From Mortierella alpina (lineage: Eukaryota > Mortierellomycota > Mortierellomycetes > Mortierellales > Mortierellaceae), in NCBI GenBank assembly GCA_029449245.1, contig JANATF010000022.1, positions 15,001 through 79,000 of the forward strand: 64,000 bases of DNA, read 5' to 3'. Position numbers and translations under genes: made by a program. The notes under the pieces are model-generated. The model searched no databases. It was not told the DNA's origin and saw only the letters and a program-made list of their open reading frames with translations. Positions 34,430 to 45,815 of this stretch are shown piece after piece (positions within the stretch are counted from its first letter, which is position 1; each line of letters starts with the position of its first letter).

Positions 34430-34560
34430 ACACACCTCAGGAAATTGTACTTGTCAGGGTCTAGTAGAACTGATGATTTTCCTAGTGCAGTTATATATCA
34501 AGACGTTTGGTGCTTGGTTGAGTCAAGACTTTCTTAACGCTTGGTGGAGTCAAATCAAAG
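34430..34560 (-). promoter_or_regulatory. Shared upstream block, F-box copy 2
   Basis: Same module as at 21,100: CACACACCTCAGG, ATTGTACTTGTCAGG, CCTAGTGCAGTT, then GTGCTTGGTTGAGTCAAGAC. It lies about 200-330 bases 5' of the F-box copy. Confidence 0.45.
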
Positions 34561-34848
34561 GTTCTAGACATAGAGTCAGAACACAAACAGTGACCTCAAA
34601 GACGAGAGATACGCAGAAATACAGTATTTTGAATCTCCAGCGTCACGCAAGACAGTTGTCTAAATGTGTGACATCAGATGATCTCAGCCATAAATATTCA
34701 TACTGTGCCAGTCTTTTAACCTCTCAAATCACAATATCACGCGATTCAATCGAGTCATATAATTTTCCTGTAAGATCACCGTGGAGGTTGGAGGCTTATT
34801 ATGAACTGGTGACCTGAGGGCCTGGAATATGAAATACGGAAATCAGCC

Positions 34849-34878
34849 CATGCTCATGCTCATGCTCATGCTCATGCC
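34849..34878. repeat. CATGCT hexanucleotide microsatellite
   Basis: Five near-perfect CATGCT units (CATGCTCATGCTCATGCT and on). Located about 130 bases before the start of the second recombinase gene. Confidence 0.8.
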
Positions 34879-35010
34879 CTGGACAACATTGCTCTTCTCC
34901 ATTCAAACACTTGACGCGACAGCATTGCTCACTTACAAAAACGCTCTTTCGGTTGCTTCGGTCACTACATCGACTATACAACTACGACAACACCGCCTAC
35001 ATTGGCTTCG

Positions 35011-38000
35011 ATGAACGCGAATGCGATTGACAATGGCGAGGGATGTTCAACAAAAGTTTCCTCTGCACATGTTCAAGACGATTCAACTTCAGGGTATGGT
35101 AAGCAACGGCCATGTTACAACTTACACCAACAATGCCGTGTAAGCCCCTCCCTGGGACACAATCCCAGTCCCTATACCTATAACTCTGTCTGCTCTCGCG
35201 ACTCATAGCTATAACGTCATTCAAATCATCCAGAGGTTGAAGCCGTCAGCTCGCAGACTGTCGCCACGTCGTTCAGCAACTTCGAGGACGTGTTTGGCAA
35301 GGGAAATATTTACGACCACGACAATGAAGCTCCTGCTGCTGACGGCAACACAGAAGAGGCTACCGCTGACATGGATGGCATAGAGGACCGGGTGACTTCT
35401 TCGAAAAGTGCCTCAGGACAGACAACAGCTAACAATCCTCGCAATTCACGCAAGAGAAAATCAGCGGAATCGGGTCCAGACCACGAGAGCGTCTTTCAAA
35501 ATACCAGGCGCAAGGGCAAGCAGTCTATTGACGATGCCCCGCGACAGCCTTTGGAGGATAGCCATCTTATATCAGACGCGTTGAGAATTAATGAGTTTGC
35601 CGTCGATCTGCAACTGCATGGCCAGCGTCACAGCAGCTTAGCGAAATCGACGAAAAAAGCTTATGAAATGTGCCAGCGTACTTGGGTCGTAAGTCCACAT
35701 AAAGTCTTCACAACACGCGTTGTTTGATGATCGGCTCTCTAATCGTTTCTGCTTCTTCCTAAGGAATGGTGCGATCGCAAGAGGTATCTGAATTCTCTCG
35801 TCACCAAAACCAAGTTTCAAGTTTTCATGTCCGAGAACCTTGCAGAGGATACAGACGAGGAAAACGACATTCGTCCGCTCCGTGTTTATAGGGAGCGGAT
35901 GGAGAAGGCGCGGAACTCGCCGGGGTTCAACAAAAACGACTACCTGCCCAAGGCTGACACAGTTGACCAGTATGTGAAGGCATTGGTTGACCTGTACGAG
36001 ACCCAAAAAGCGAAAGATCCGGTTGCCATGGCCGGCCAAGATCATCCTCGGACAGCAGGGATAAAGGCTTTGCTAAGGAACTACAGGCTCAGGTTAGGCG
36101 AGATCGCCAAGTCGGCTCATGCGGAAACCTTGACGGTTGGCGACGGCTATGAGGTGGACTTCTTGAAGGAGATCATGCGGGTCGGTTGGACTCACACGTA
36201 TCAAGCGAGCACAACTACCTCAAATAACAGGCGCAGCGGACACGTTGGACTCCGCAACCGGCTCAGTCTATGCTGGTGCCATTTCATGATGTGTCGCGGC
36301 GAGAACATGAGGATGGCCACGCTATGTGATATATCCTCTTACATGTTTCGGCACAACAGTCAAGATGGACATTACTCCCTGGGCATCACCCTCTCCATGC
36401 TGCAGGGGAAGACGAACCGCGAGGGCAAGGAGAATTATGGCGTCGTTGTTCGTAACAAGGACGTAGAAATATGTCCTGTAGGCGCGCTTGCGTTCTATTT
36501 GCTCGAGATGTGGATGGTATGTATAATATGTGTATATGTGTAATTGCCTTCACTATGATACTATGAGGCACCCTGCAATCTTGCTTAATCATGATCTTCT
36601 CAAATCTATGATAGGATCCTGGCGATCTTCCATTCGACGATCCGAATTGGTTCAAGCTTTATCTAATGCCTGGAAGATTTGCCTTCAAGGAGTTTTCATC
36701 TGGTGCTCATTATGCGACGGTCAAAGCACTCTTCAACGCTGCGGGAGTGGTGTCCAAGAAGAAAACCCATGTGGCACGAGGCACTGGCTCTCGTCATGCC
36801 CAGGATGCTGGTGCTGATGTTGCTTCGATCGAAAACCATGGCGGCTGGGGTGAAGGTCGTGTATCAACTCATTACCTGTCCAGGATCTCTGACGACGTTC
36901 CCAGCAAGATGGCTGGCTGCACACTCCCAGGGGAACGACTGTGGCTCGCGCGGAGTACTATTCTACCGCCTGTTGCGCTTCAGAGGATGCTGTTTCCGTT
37001 TGTTGAGGACTTTGCCGAGCGGACCGAAAGCCCTGCGGATTGGCTTCAGTGGACTGAAAACTTGATGCTGGACAAGAATATGTACGACAACCGACCAGTA
37101 GAGACGCGGATCAAGATTACCGGCAAGGACGTCCGATACGTGCGCATGCTGTTTCTCTTGACTCATTTACGAAAGGTCCTTCTACAGGACGCCGTTGCTT
37201 TGATGGAACTCCTTGGTGCACCGTTTCGTTATGAAGATCACGGAGTCTTCCGCCACCCCGCGTTCAGCCTCGAAAACCCTCTATTCAGAAAATTCAGGGA
37301 GGACTTGGGCAACAACATGAGAATTGTGAAATCGCCAATGGAGGACAGCCTTTTGCCAACGCACCTGCTATCCACAACGAGTTCCGCACGGTGCACTCGT
37401 CCGTCCAGCGCGTTGACCATACTCTTCAAGCAAACACCGATGCCATTCAGCAGCTGACAAAGCTTGCTGATAACGTGGTTCAGCAGATAACCAGCAAAGT
37501 GGCCGCCGACGGGCAGTCCTTGGATCGTGTGTACGAGTTTATGGAGAGGATGGGAGAGATTATGGAGAAAATGGGAGGGAATATGGTACGGGCTGCACGG
37601 CGCGAAAGACGAAGCCCGCAAGTTCAACAACAGCAACAGCAACAGCAAGGCCATCCTGGGAAACAGGGTCAGCCTGAGCAGCAAGGCCAGCCCGAAGAAC
37701 AGCAACAGCCAGAGCAGGGTCCGATTCATCTGGGACAAGGCCACACGAAGCCTCAGGGTCCAATCGAGCCTGCAGTTGCCATGATTTCTAGAGATCTAAC
37801 GTGGGAGGAGAGACTTTTCGCGTTGGAAACGCAATTGGCATCTCGATATGCACAAATTCCGCCTAGGAATATTGAGGATGTAGACCCTACCATGTTGCCT
37901 CGAAGTGCGCCACTTCAGCGACACTGGGATGAGTGGTTCCAAGGAGTGGAGGGACGACCATCGCTCTGGATTCTAAATAAGACCTTCAAGGCGAGGTGGC

Positions 38001-38227
38001 GCAAGGGAGGTGGCAACACAGTAACCAAGACTTTTTCGTTCAAGAAGGCGATCGTGTTCTCCGTTTTAAAAATGATCTTGAACGACAACGAGGGCGGAAC
38101 GTTGGACGAAAAGGAGACGCGAACCCTGGACTATTTGACGAGACATCTAAACAGCGGCGTTACTTTAAACCAGCATTACCTTCTCGTTACGAGGGGAAGT
38201 AGATCTGAAGCTAGAGTGGAAGAGTAG
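35011..38227 (+). pseudogene. Crypton-like tyrosine recombinase with GCR1_C domain, one frameshift
   Basis: Exons 35011-35098, 35234-35688, 35764-36516 and 36615-38227; all junction phases match (GTAAGC...CCAG, GTAAGT...CTAAG, GTATGT...GATAG). Exon 4 needs one frame change near 37,330-37,350. The first frame ends at 37,457, while the second carries FANAPAIHNEFRTVHSSVQ to 38,227. Order: disordered N-terminus with RKRK; core-binding region; recombinase with CRGENMRMATL (Arg, about 358), GTGSRHAQDAGADVASIENH and STHYLSR (Tyr, about 516); a helical segment; a Q-rich linker (37,620-37,720); and a GCR1_C-type DNA-binding domain (HWDEWFQGVEGRPSL, WRKGGG, FSFKKAIVFSVL). Domains of this kind occur in fungal Cryptons and in the related Ndc10/Gcr1 proteins. 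Apart from the single shift the frame is long and clean: recently inactivated, or a sequencing error. Confidence 0.78.
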
Positions 38228-38699
38228 TCATTGCGCAGATATTAAAGCGTAACACCATTTGAGCTCTCAAAAACCCGCCCTTTGGACATTGAGTTCTTAG
38301 ATCATCGCATGTCAGAACTAATCAGAGTAGCTGCTAGCTACTGCAATTACGCTCGCCAGCGACATGATCAATAGTTAAAGAGGTTACCTCAATTTGAGGA
38401 CTCCAGCCTTTGTTTTTTGAAAGGTGCCATGGTTAAGCATTACGTGTACCTGTCAAATTCGAAGAGATACTTGTATTTCCATGGTCAATCATGATAAAGA
38501 CATGAAAAACCGAAAAGTATTTCATGCTCCAATGTGTGATTCACATGAAATACCACACCATCACGTGATCCAAATCATAGATCATAATTAAAGTTTCTGA
38601 ACTATGAACTACAGAGACTGTAACCGTATTACGTTCTCTGTTTTCTATCCAAATTTTCTTCGGTCTGATGAAAGGTAGGCTGCTCCACTTCCACGTTGT

Positions 38700-39180
38700 A
38701 AATGCCTCACTTCCTGCAATATGTGAAGTGGTTCATCTCACAAACGCCTTTTCTAAACGTCGAATAGGCTCTTTGAAGTATTCTGCTGTCCCTTTTCGTA
38801 GTACAGACATAGTTCAATGACATAGCAATTCAATGTGTAGGGTTGTTCTACAATAATGAATACATGCTAACTGAACTATCGACAAAAACGATAGATACGT
38901 TGTGGGTGAGTCATGTTTGGTTGTAGTAAATGGTAAAGGCATGAGCATAAACGCCTCCTTTTTGTTATCTAAGCGTTGACTCTTTCCTCAATCAACGATG
39001 ACGGTGAGACGTTCGAGATGTTGATGAGATGTTTTGCATCACTTGCACCTTTCTTGTCAACGGTTGACAAATGTGGGCCAAACGATCACACACCTTGGGT
39101 ATACGTACTTGTTTAAGATCCAGTAACTCATTGTAGGATCTTTACTTTCCCAGTGCAGTTTTAAGAACAGTCAGATGCAT
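38700..39180 (-). pseudogene. Decayed duplicate of the zinc-ribbon gene and its upstream block
   Basis: About 480 bases align with 26,270-26,830, including GTGGTTCATCTCACA, GAAGTATTCTGCTGTCCC, GATAGATAC.TTGTGGGTGAG and the shared upstream block (CCCAGTGCAGTTTTA). Deletions remove part of the Cys-containing exon. It is a segmental duplicate that has lost coding ability. Confidence 0.7.
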
Positions 39181-39232
39181 TAGCCTCGTTCAGCTGCAAC
39201 ATCGTTAAAAATCGACCATCGACTATTTCAGA

Positions 39233-39511
39233 TTAGCCTCGTTCAGTTGCAAAAATCGATATCGACCAACAACGATTTTGGCCCAAGTTTTTTCCTAACT
39301 TACTGGTGTCCGATACCACCAACATTGAGACATGTTTCTGCTGTTGGATTTTGGACAATCTCCATTTCGTTGCTTTTCCAAAAGCCAGCATCGGCATTCG
39401 AGACCATGCTATTTCTTAACTTAAGAGGATTGAAGTTTGATCTAAAGTCAACACCAGAAACCAAAATCGAAGGCTTGATTTTGAACGATTTTTGCAACTG
39501 AACGAGGCTAC
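39233..39511. mobile_element. Tc1/mariner-type MITE with 23-bp perfect inverted ends
   Basis: Left end GCCTCGTTCAGTTGC.. at 39,236 and its exact reverse complement ending at 39,508; 23 bases match perfectly (39,236-39,258 with 39,486-39,508). Each end is flanked by TA, the target duplication of Tc1/mariner elements. The 230-base interior has no conserved frame. A second partial end (TA-GCCTCGTTCAGCTGC at 39,181) lies 55 bases to the left, suggesting nesting or end duplication. Confidence 0.85.
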
Positions 39512-40155
39512 TGAAACCAACTGCAGCCCTCTTTGATGCTCGTTGAGATGTAACGGCTTGTAATTTTAGACATAGTCGCTCGGATCGAACATGAGGAAAG
39601 GAAGTTTTGCTTGATCATTAATGACGTCTAGTTCTAAGGTGCCTTTGTCGAGTTTCTTTTCCTTTTTGCACACGCTGCTGTTTTTTGCTCATATAAAAGC
39701 ATAGTGCAGAACCTCCTGTCCTGACCAGCGTAACAACTGCAATGCCTCCGAAATGCAACATCTCCCCTGCGCATTATTTGCGGACCAGACTGCGCCGCTA
39801 TTGACGATATTCCGCACTATCATATGCAAGAAAGACATGCTACCAAAGTTCACCCATACCGCTCCCATAAATGCGACAACTCCATATATCGCTTCCACTG
39901 TTGCTTATCATTGGAAGAATAATGCTTCCAGAACCAGAAACCAACGCTTTAGCTCTACAAGAGCAGTTGAGACAGATATCCTACAGTTAATCACCGGTAC
40001 GCGGTAGAGACGTATTTCACACGGTACTAAAAGATACGTAAGCTGCTGACACCGTCTTAATGGATGCTATATGCTTTTCACTTATTACATGATCCATAGC
40101 CGCCCCGACTTCTTGCTCTTTATCGGCGAAGCCTTTACCAACAAAGAGATGTTAT
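39512..40155. other. Intergenic, no gene supported
   Basis: Holds a TATAAAAG near 39,693 and short frames without recognisable family features. It could contain the remains of a small gene but I cannot support one. Confidence 0.35.
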
Positions 40156-42250
40156 ATGGCAACTTCTTTGGACAACGGCTATGACGGTCAAGGAAATGGT
40201 AGCGAAGAAAAGGATAGCAAACGCTTGGATAACGAGTTCTCAGGTGCCAGAAGGCTCGGCTCGGCAACATTTTTGGACCCAACATATAAGTCTCTGAGTT
40301 TCGCTCCTCAAGTCAGATTATTCAGCACGTTGACAAGCCCGACACAGCTTGCTACTACCTGCAATGAACTCACAAATAAGGTCAATACGATCTCTCAGGG
40401 CGGATACAGCCTATCCGAGGAACAGCTGCAAGTTCTGGAAGCAGTCGTTGCCCAACGGAAGAACGTCTTTTTCACGGGTTCCGCCGGAACAGGAAAGTCC
40501 GTTTTGTTGCGGGAGCTAATTGTTCAACTACGACGCAGAGAGATGAGCGACAGAGGCTCAACGCTCGTTTGGGACACTCAGACAAATGAAGCCGTCGCTG
40601 TTACAGCTTCAACTGGAATTGCAGCTTGTAACATTGCAGGTTGCACATTGCATTCCTTCGCTGGTATTGGCCTGGGAGTGGATCATGTTGATGGACTTGT
40701 CAGGAGAATTCGGTGTAATAAGGCAGCGGAACAACGCTGGATACAAACAAGGGTGCTGATTGTGGACGAGGTATCGATGGTTTCTGCCGAATTACTGGAT
40801 AAACTGGACGAAACTGCAAAGCGCATTCGAGACAACAGCGCACCCTGGGGTGGCATCCAGCTGGTTCTCTGTGGCGACTTTTTTCAGTTGCCACCGGTCA
40901 GCAAGGTTATTGCTTGCGAGACAGGCAAGGCAGGAGATACAATCAAAGAACTCAAAGCACTGAATTTTTGCTTTGAGGCAAAATCTTGGAATGCAACTAT
41001 TCAAAAAACCATTCAGCTTCAAACAGTCTTTCGACAGAAGGACCCCGGTAAGATACCCTAAATATCTATCTTTACCTCATCTTTTGCTTCTCCTTACCAA
41101 TATCAGGTGCTTTTCTTTTAACGTTTGGTAGAATTTGCTGCTATGCTCAACGAGATACGAATTGGCAAGATGTCTCCCAGAACCATTCAATGTTTCCAGA
41201 GTTTGGACCGCCCAATCCCTCAGGAGAATGGCATCGTACCAACAATACTGTACGTGTGTATTCGCCTGATTTTACGCAGACAGTTTGGACTAACATAATT
41301 ACTTTTTAGATATTTTTTGACCAACTTGATGCTTCTTTGCATTCCTATGAATAGATTCCCATGTCGAAAGGAGGTGGACAATCTAAATAGGGTCGTATTG
41401 GATCAAATTCCTCTAGAGAGCTTCTCATTCGCAGCCAGGGATGAGGGGTCACTCAAGCATAAGATGGAAGACTTTTGTACCGCCCCTACAACACTGGAAC
41501 TTAAAGTCGGTGCCCAAGTCATGCTCTTGAAGAACCAAGGAGGAGCATACAACGGTCTCGTCAATGGTAGCGTTGGGATTGTTACTGAGTTCACAACGGA
41601 AGCCGCTGAAAATAATTACTGGTTAAATTTTAGTGGCCTATCATCTCTCAACACGCGAGGTGAGCTTTTACCTAAAGTGCGATTTTGGGATAGAAGGGGA
41701 TTTCATTACGATATCGTTGTAGGAAGAGCGGAGTGGACTCTTGAACTACCAGGAGGAGTCATCATGGCACGAAGGCATCAACTTCCCCTCTCCTTGGCCT
41801 GGGCACTAACTATTCACAAGAGCCAAGGACAAACCTTACAGAAAGTGCAAGTGGACCTCAGCAAGGTGTTCGAGACAGGTAAGTTGCGAAGTCGCAGCAC
41901 TGTTTGTAGTTGGCATTGTCAAGATGATCTCAGACATCTCAAGAATGCATTGACCAGGCCAAGCATATGTAGCGCTTTCGCGTGCGACTTCTCTGGATGG
42001 ACTGCAGGTGAAAGCCTTTCATCCGCTCAAAGTGATGGTTCATCACAAGGTGAGTGCATTTTACGAGCAGCTGCAGAAACAAGAGGCCGTTGATAGTGGT
42101 GCCAATGTCCGCGATTCAAGCTTCTCCAGCACCGCTCCTCTTGAAAGCACCTTTTCCGGTACTACTTCCTTCAGGATGGCCCGGTCGACTACAGTTTTAC
42201 TTCTCGGAATGAGCATGACCTTGGTCATAATTGGCAGGATTTTAATATAA
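40156..42250 (+). CDS. PIF1: PIF1-like SF1B DNA helicase with hydrophobic C-terminal tail
   Basis: Four exons: 40156-41047, 41132-41249, 41355-41878, 41958-42250; phases match and give 608 residues. The acceptor before exon 3 could instead be at about 41,310, adding 15 in-frame residues. Motifs: [14 protein letters not shown] (Walker A), VTASTGIAA (Ia), [19 protein letters not shown] (II), [12 protein letters not shown] (III), [36 protein letters not shown] (V), [18 protein letters not shown] (VI). PIF1 helicases unwind 5'-3', remove G-quadruplexes and act at telomeres, rDNA and mitochondrial DNA. Oddity: the protein ends in a hydrophobic segment ([17 protein letters not shown]) with only a few residues after it, as in tail-anchored proteins; this is not usual for PIF1. 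No obvious mitochondrial presequence. Confidence 0.88.
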
Positions 42251-42519
42251 AGGAGGTGTAGCAAATCTAACCAATATGTTCGCGAAGTATTTATGTGCTG
42301 TACTATTTATTCTTATTTAAAGTTTCTCATTATCCTTCTGGATGATATGTACAGAAGGAAAGCGAAAGACTAGGCAGAGGCTTTTACAACAACTCCGCGA
42401 GATACGGATGAAGATACTGGTCAACAGTAATTATTGACAGCAGATTACTACATGAAGGTGCTTGTGAACAGAAAAAGCGTCATAGAAATAGATGGGAGGT
42501 ATATTGTAACCGAATACTC

Positions 42520-44089
42520 TTAGTTGAATACGGAGTCAGAGGAACCTTGGGTATTGAAAATCCAATGTCTATCGTACCAAGACTCTAGCTCACGATCGTT
42601 GCCGTTGTATCTCTGATCACGACAATCCAAGCCGACGCATATGTTATTTCGTCGAAGTATACAATCGAGTTCCGCAGACAAAGGACCGTGAATGCAAGTT
42701 AGTCTTGTCCAGTACTTCATCGCGAATCGGATCACCTCCTCATCGATATTCTTAGCATCATCGAAAAGCAGTCGGCTCAGATGCTCCAGCGTCCTCAATT
42801 CTGACACTCCTCCTCCCTGAAGAGCCATGTCCAGCTTCAATGCTTTCTTGTCGGAGCTGTAGAATGGAATCCCGGCCATCTTGTCTTGAACACGTATATC
42901 AAGCACCTCCAATTGCTTTAAACGAGATAAGGCCTCCATGAGATACCGGCAACAGCGCCCGCTCGAAGCCTCAACATCGGATCGTTGCTGATATGAAAGC
43001 TCCTGCGAGACACCCTCCTCACGTTCGTTAAACTCGATTCCAACGACAAACGTTTTCAGACGCAAGCAAGCCCATGGCGTGCTGGGCATAATATCCTGCG
43101 CTTTGATCGAGGGCGCCATGAAATGCTCGAGTGCGCATGCAGACGATAGGATCCCGAGGACATGAATACTCTCCACGTAACTTGCATGCTGCAGGTCTAA
43201 CACTCTGAGGGTGTCCAAAGCCTTTCTATCCAAGACGGCGCGAAATGAATGAGGTCCAAAGGCCGAGTCCTGAAGCCCAAGAACCTCAACATGCGTCATG
43301 GAGCTTATAACAGCTGCAAGCTGGATATCCGAGAGTCCTAGGTAACCATCAAAAACTAGCGACCGAAGTCGTGGCCACCATCCGTCGCGGAACTGATCAG
43401 TGAATGCCTGCCTCGTTGAGTCCTGAAGATTTCCGAAACCTTTGTTTTGGCGGCCAATCATCCACACCAGTGCGACGAGTAAGGGGCATTGTGATATGAG
43501 TCCGAGTTGCGCGTTGCTTCTGGTGTATGCAGGGGCATGTATTTCGAGGTGCTGCAGGTGCGAAAATCCACGTTGTTGTGGATAGGTATCGAAGCCGCAT
43601 AATTATATATCCACCAGGCGAAGCACTGGAATCTGGGATCCTGTGTTGAGGAGTTTGCTGAAGTGCGACCTCATAATCGTGCCACCTTGCATCCTCAGAA
43701 CATCCAGTTTTGGGAAACTACCAATCTCCTCGCACATGGACTCCATTGACTCGACATGGACGAGGCAGAGTTCCACCCTCGCAACAGTGTTCTTGCAATG
43801 TTGCACCAGGTCACTGAGGAGTCCAATATCATTGTACCTGTTCGACACATTATTAAACTTCAGATGACGGATGTAATGTAATGGCCATGTTCACGAATGG
43901 TCTCGATAGCTGGGACACATCTTCTGAAATCCATGTCGACGAAGTCGTACAGGTGTGCAATGAACGAATTGTGCCAGGTTTTAGATACTCTTATGCAACT
44001 GAGAAGGTCGTGTCTGTCAAGGAAAGCCCCGCAATATTGTCGGATCTCTTATGAAGAGGATTCATAGTTGGATTACTGGTTGGATTCAT
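42520..44089 (-). pseudogene. F-box/LRR gene with multiple lesions
   Basis: From the ATG near 44,089 (MNPTSNPTMNPLHK) the frame breaks before the F-box (CGAFLDRHDLLSCIRVSKTW, about 44,020-43,960). A five-base tandem duplication (CATTA repeated, near 43,885) shifts the frame at HGHYI. A TAA at about 43,605 interrupts VLRLVDI, after which LCGFDTYPQQRGF continues in the same frame to 42,520. The LRR part includes LRSLVFDGYLGLSDIQL, VEVLGLQDS and LRVLDLQHASYV. Apart from these lesions the sequence is well preserved, so loss is recent. It would have been an SCF substrate receptor. Confidence 0.8.
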
Positions 44090-44100
44090 GACGGTAACGA

Positions 44101-44470
44101 TTGAAGGATAGAAACGCGGGGGGCGGAAGGGACGGAAGATTTTTTATTTTGTACCTATTTTGTACCTATGAATGGGTGGTCGTTAAAGCGAAAATAAACG
44201 TCACAAGAAAGGGGAGGCTACGAAGGGTAAAAAATCAGGCATGGGCTCAGAGGTGCAAAAAAAGTTGGTGTGAGAAAAATCAGGCACAGGCTCAAACCGG
44301 GAGAGGGTGTGAAAAAAATCAGGCAGGGCGAAAACTTGGGATGACTCGGAAATCATCCTGCACCGCCCTCGGTATTAACCTTGCTGATGAGAAATCTGGC
44401 TGGAAGAAATATAGGCAAACTGACTTAAAAAGCCACATATGTCCCATGCCATCATAGCTCGCTGGATAGT
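44101..44470. repeat. A/G-rich imperfect repeats (AAAAATCAGGCA)
   Basis: The words GAAAAATCAGGCA, AAAAATCAGGCATGGGCTC and GAAAAAAATCAGGCAGGG recur every 40-50 bases (44,230-44,340). A 118-residue open frame exists but reflects the repeat composition. Beyond it, to 44,900, nothing is seen. Confidence 0.5.
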
Positions 44471-44916
44471 AAATATGTAATCAGACACATTCATGCTAAT
44501 AACTGCTCTCACAATTCAGACTCTGCCAAGAACCAAGGGAAGAAATTACTAGGAAAGTCTTGACGCATCCATGCACATGCTGCATCTACGAATGTTGTTC
44601 CACATACTTAAGGCAAAACTCATGAAACAGGTGATGTCTCTTTTGGGATGATGGGATGTAAAGATGCCTGACGCACATGACTTTGGTGACTCCCTGACCT
44701 ATACGAGGATTTTTTCGCTTCTTCCCAACCTATCATCGTCAGCAGTCGGAGAAAATGATGGGCTTTAAGTCAGAGCAAGGCGATATGGCCTTACATGCAC
44801 CATGTCAATAAACAGGTGTTTCTTTGATGGAACAACATGTTCAGGTTGTTGCAAGTCAGCCACAAAACGAATGCAAAAGGCATACTGTTAGAAACGTTTA
44901 TAAAGGCATGAGTTGT

Positions 44917-45591
44917 CTATGGAATGATGCGCTGTTGTAGAGCTTGTCGCATCCGAGAGATATCCTCCAAAGCCGTCCGGAGCGCTTGTTCATTCTTATC
45001 AAGGATGCGTAGGAAATCGACATCGTTGTTTGTTGAGTCCTCGATGAGACTCGGCTGTTCAACGTCCACTCTTGCAAGTGAGTTAGCTTGGGCAATGGGA
45101 TCCTCTTGGTCAATTGATTCTTCCAGCTCCATGGGTACCTGCTCATTTGGCTCTTCTGGCTCAGTTGACTCTTGGCTCATAGTCGATTGTCCTCTAACTC
45201 CTGCGATAGTCCTCGAATCCGATTCTGAGAGAATAATGGGACCGATGGTGAAGGCCCAATCCTGCTCGGGCACTAAGACTCCTCTGCCAAAGTCTTCCGC
45301 CAATTCGATAACCTTTTGACATGCCTTGCGCTTTACTGTTGTATTCGATCCTTGTACGTGCATTCTCAGGCTTGAGCTACAGATCAATTGCGAACCGCAA
45401 GCGCAAATGTAATACTTGTCCTTGTCCTGATTTCTCGAAAAGTTAAACAAAGCGTTGTTGACCACGATCGTGTGGGATGCTTCCTTATGGTAGAGCTGAA
45501 CATGTTGCCTTTCTATTCGGGTAAGAGAATTGGCAGCCTTTTTGAGAAGCCCCTTAGCGCACCAATCGTAGTTGCAACTCTTTTGAGCCAT
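44917..45591 (-). CDS. CxCG-motif orphan protein, paralogue of the 62.1-62.7 kb gene
   Basis: Single exon, ATG at 45,591, 224 residues. An N-terminal NYDWCAKGLL segment is followed by HVQLYHKEASHTIVVNNAL and the motif YYICACGSQLICSSSLRMHV: a C-x-C-G with downstream Cys and His in a degenerate zinc-finger-like arrangement. Then comes a basic stretch (VKRKACQKV), an acidic disordered middle rich in E, Q and P, and a C-terminal amphipathic helix (NEQALRTALEDISRMRQALQ), likely coiled coil. The paralogue at 62,664 has the same order: Cys motif (YTCECGSSLACYESLRVHV), disordered linker, C-terminal helix. Both have TGACGTCA about 50-60 bases upstream. Function unknown; nucleic-acid or protein binding is a guess. 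Confidence 0.72.
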   Translation of the reverse strand: MAQKSCNYDWCAKGLLKKAANSLTRIERQHVQLYHKEASHTIVVNNALFNFSRNQDKDKYYICACGSQLICSSSLRMHVQGSNTTVKRKACQKVIELAEDFGRGVLVPEQDWAFTIGPIILSESDSRTIAGVRGQSTMSQESTEPEEPNEQVPMELEESIDQEDPIAQANSLARVDVEQPSLIEDSTNNDVDFLRILDKNEQALRTALEDISRMRQALQQRIIP

Positions 45592-45642
45592 TGAGAGCGA
45601 GTAATGGGAAGTGGGATGTTCACGACAGAGTAAAAGATTTAG

Positions 45643-45650
45643 TGACGTCA
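45643..45650. promoter_or_regulatory. TGACGTCA octamer (ATF/CREB-type), CxCG gene 1
   Basis: Perfect palindromic CRE 52 bases 5' of the ATG at 45,591. Classical binding site of bZIP ATF/CREB factors. Confidence 0.6.
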
Positions 45651-45684
45651 GTTCCTGTTTAGAAAAAAATTGTATGATTCCATC

Positions 45685-45815
45685 GCCCTATGCAACATCA
45701 GTTCCCTTGAAATTTTGCTTCGCCTTTGCAACATCACGAAGCTAACTCCATAGCTTCTTCCCCCTGCAACATCACCCCTAATTATGCATTTTATGCGTCA
45801 ACTTTGCGACATCTC
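45685..45815. promoter_or_regulatory. GCAACATCA motif cluster 1
   Basis: TGCAACATCA near 45,690, 45,727 and 45,766, plus TTGCGACATC near 45,807. The cluster lies between the divergent genes at 45,591 and 46,138. The same motif forms a much larger array at 47,510-48,070. Confidence 0.55.
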
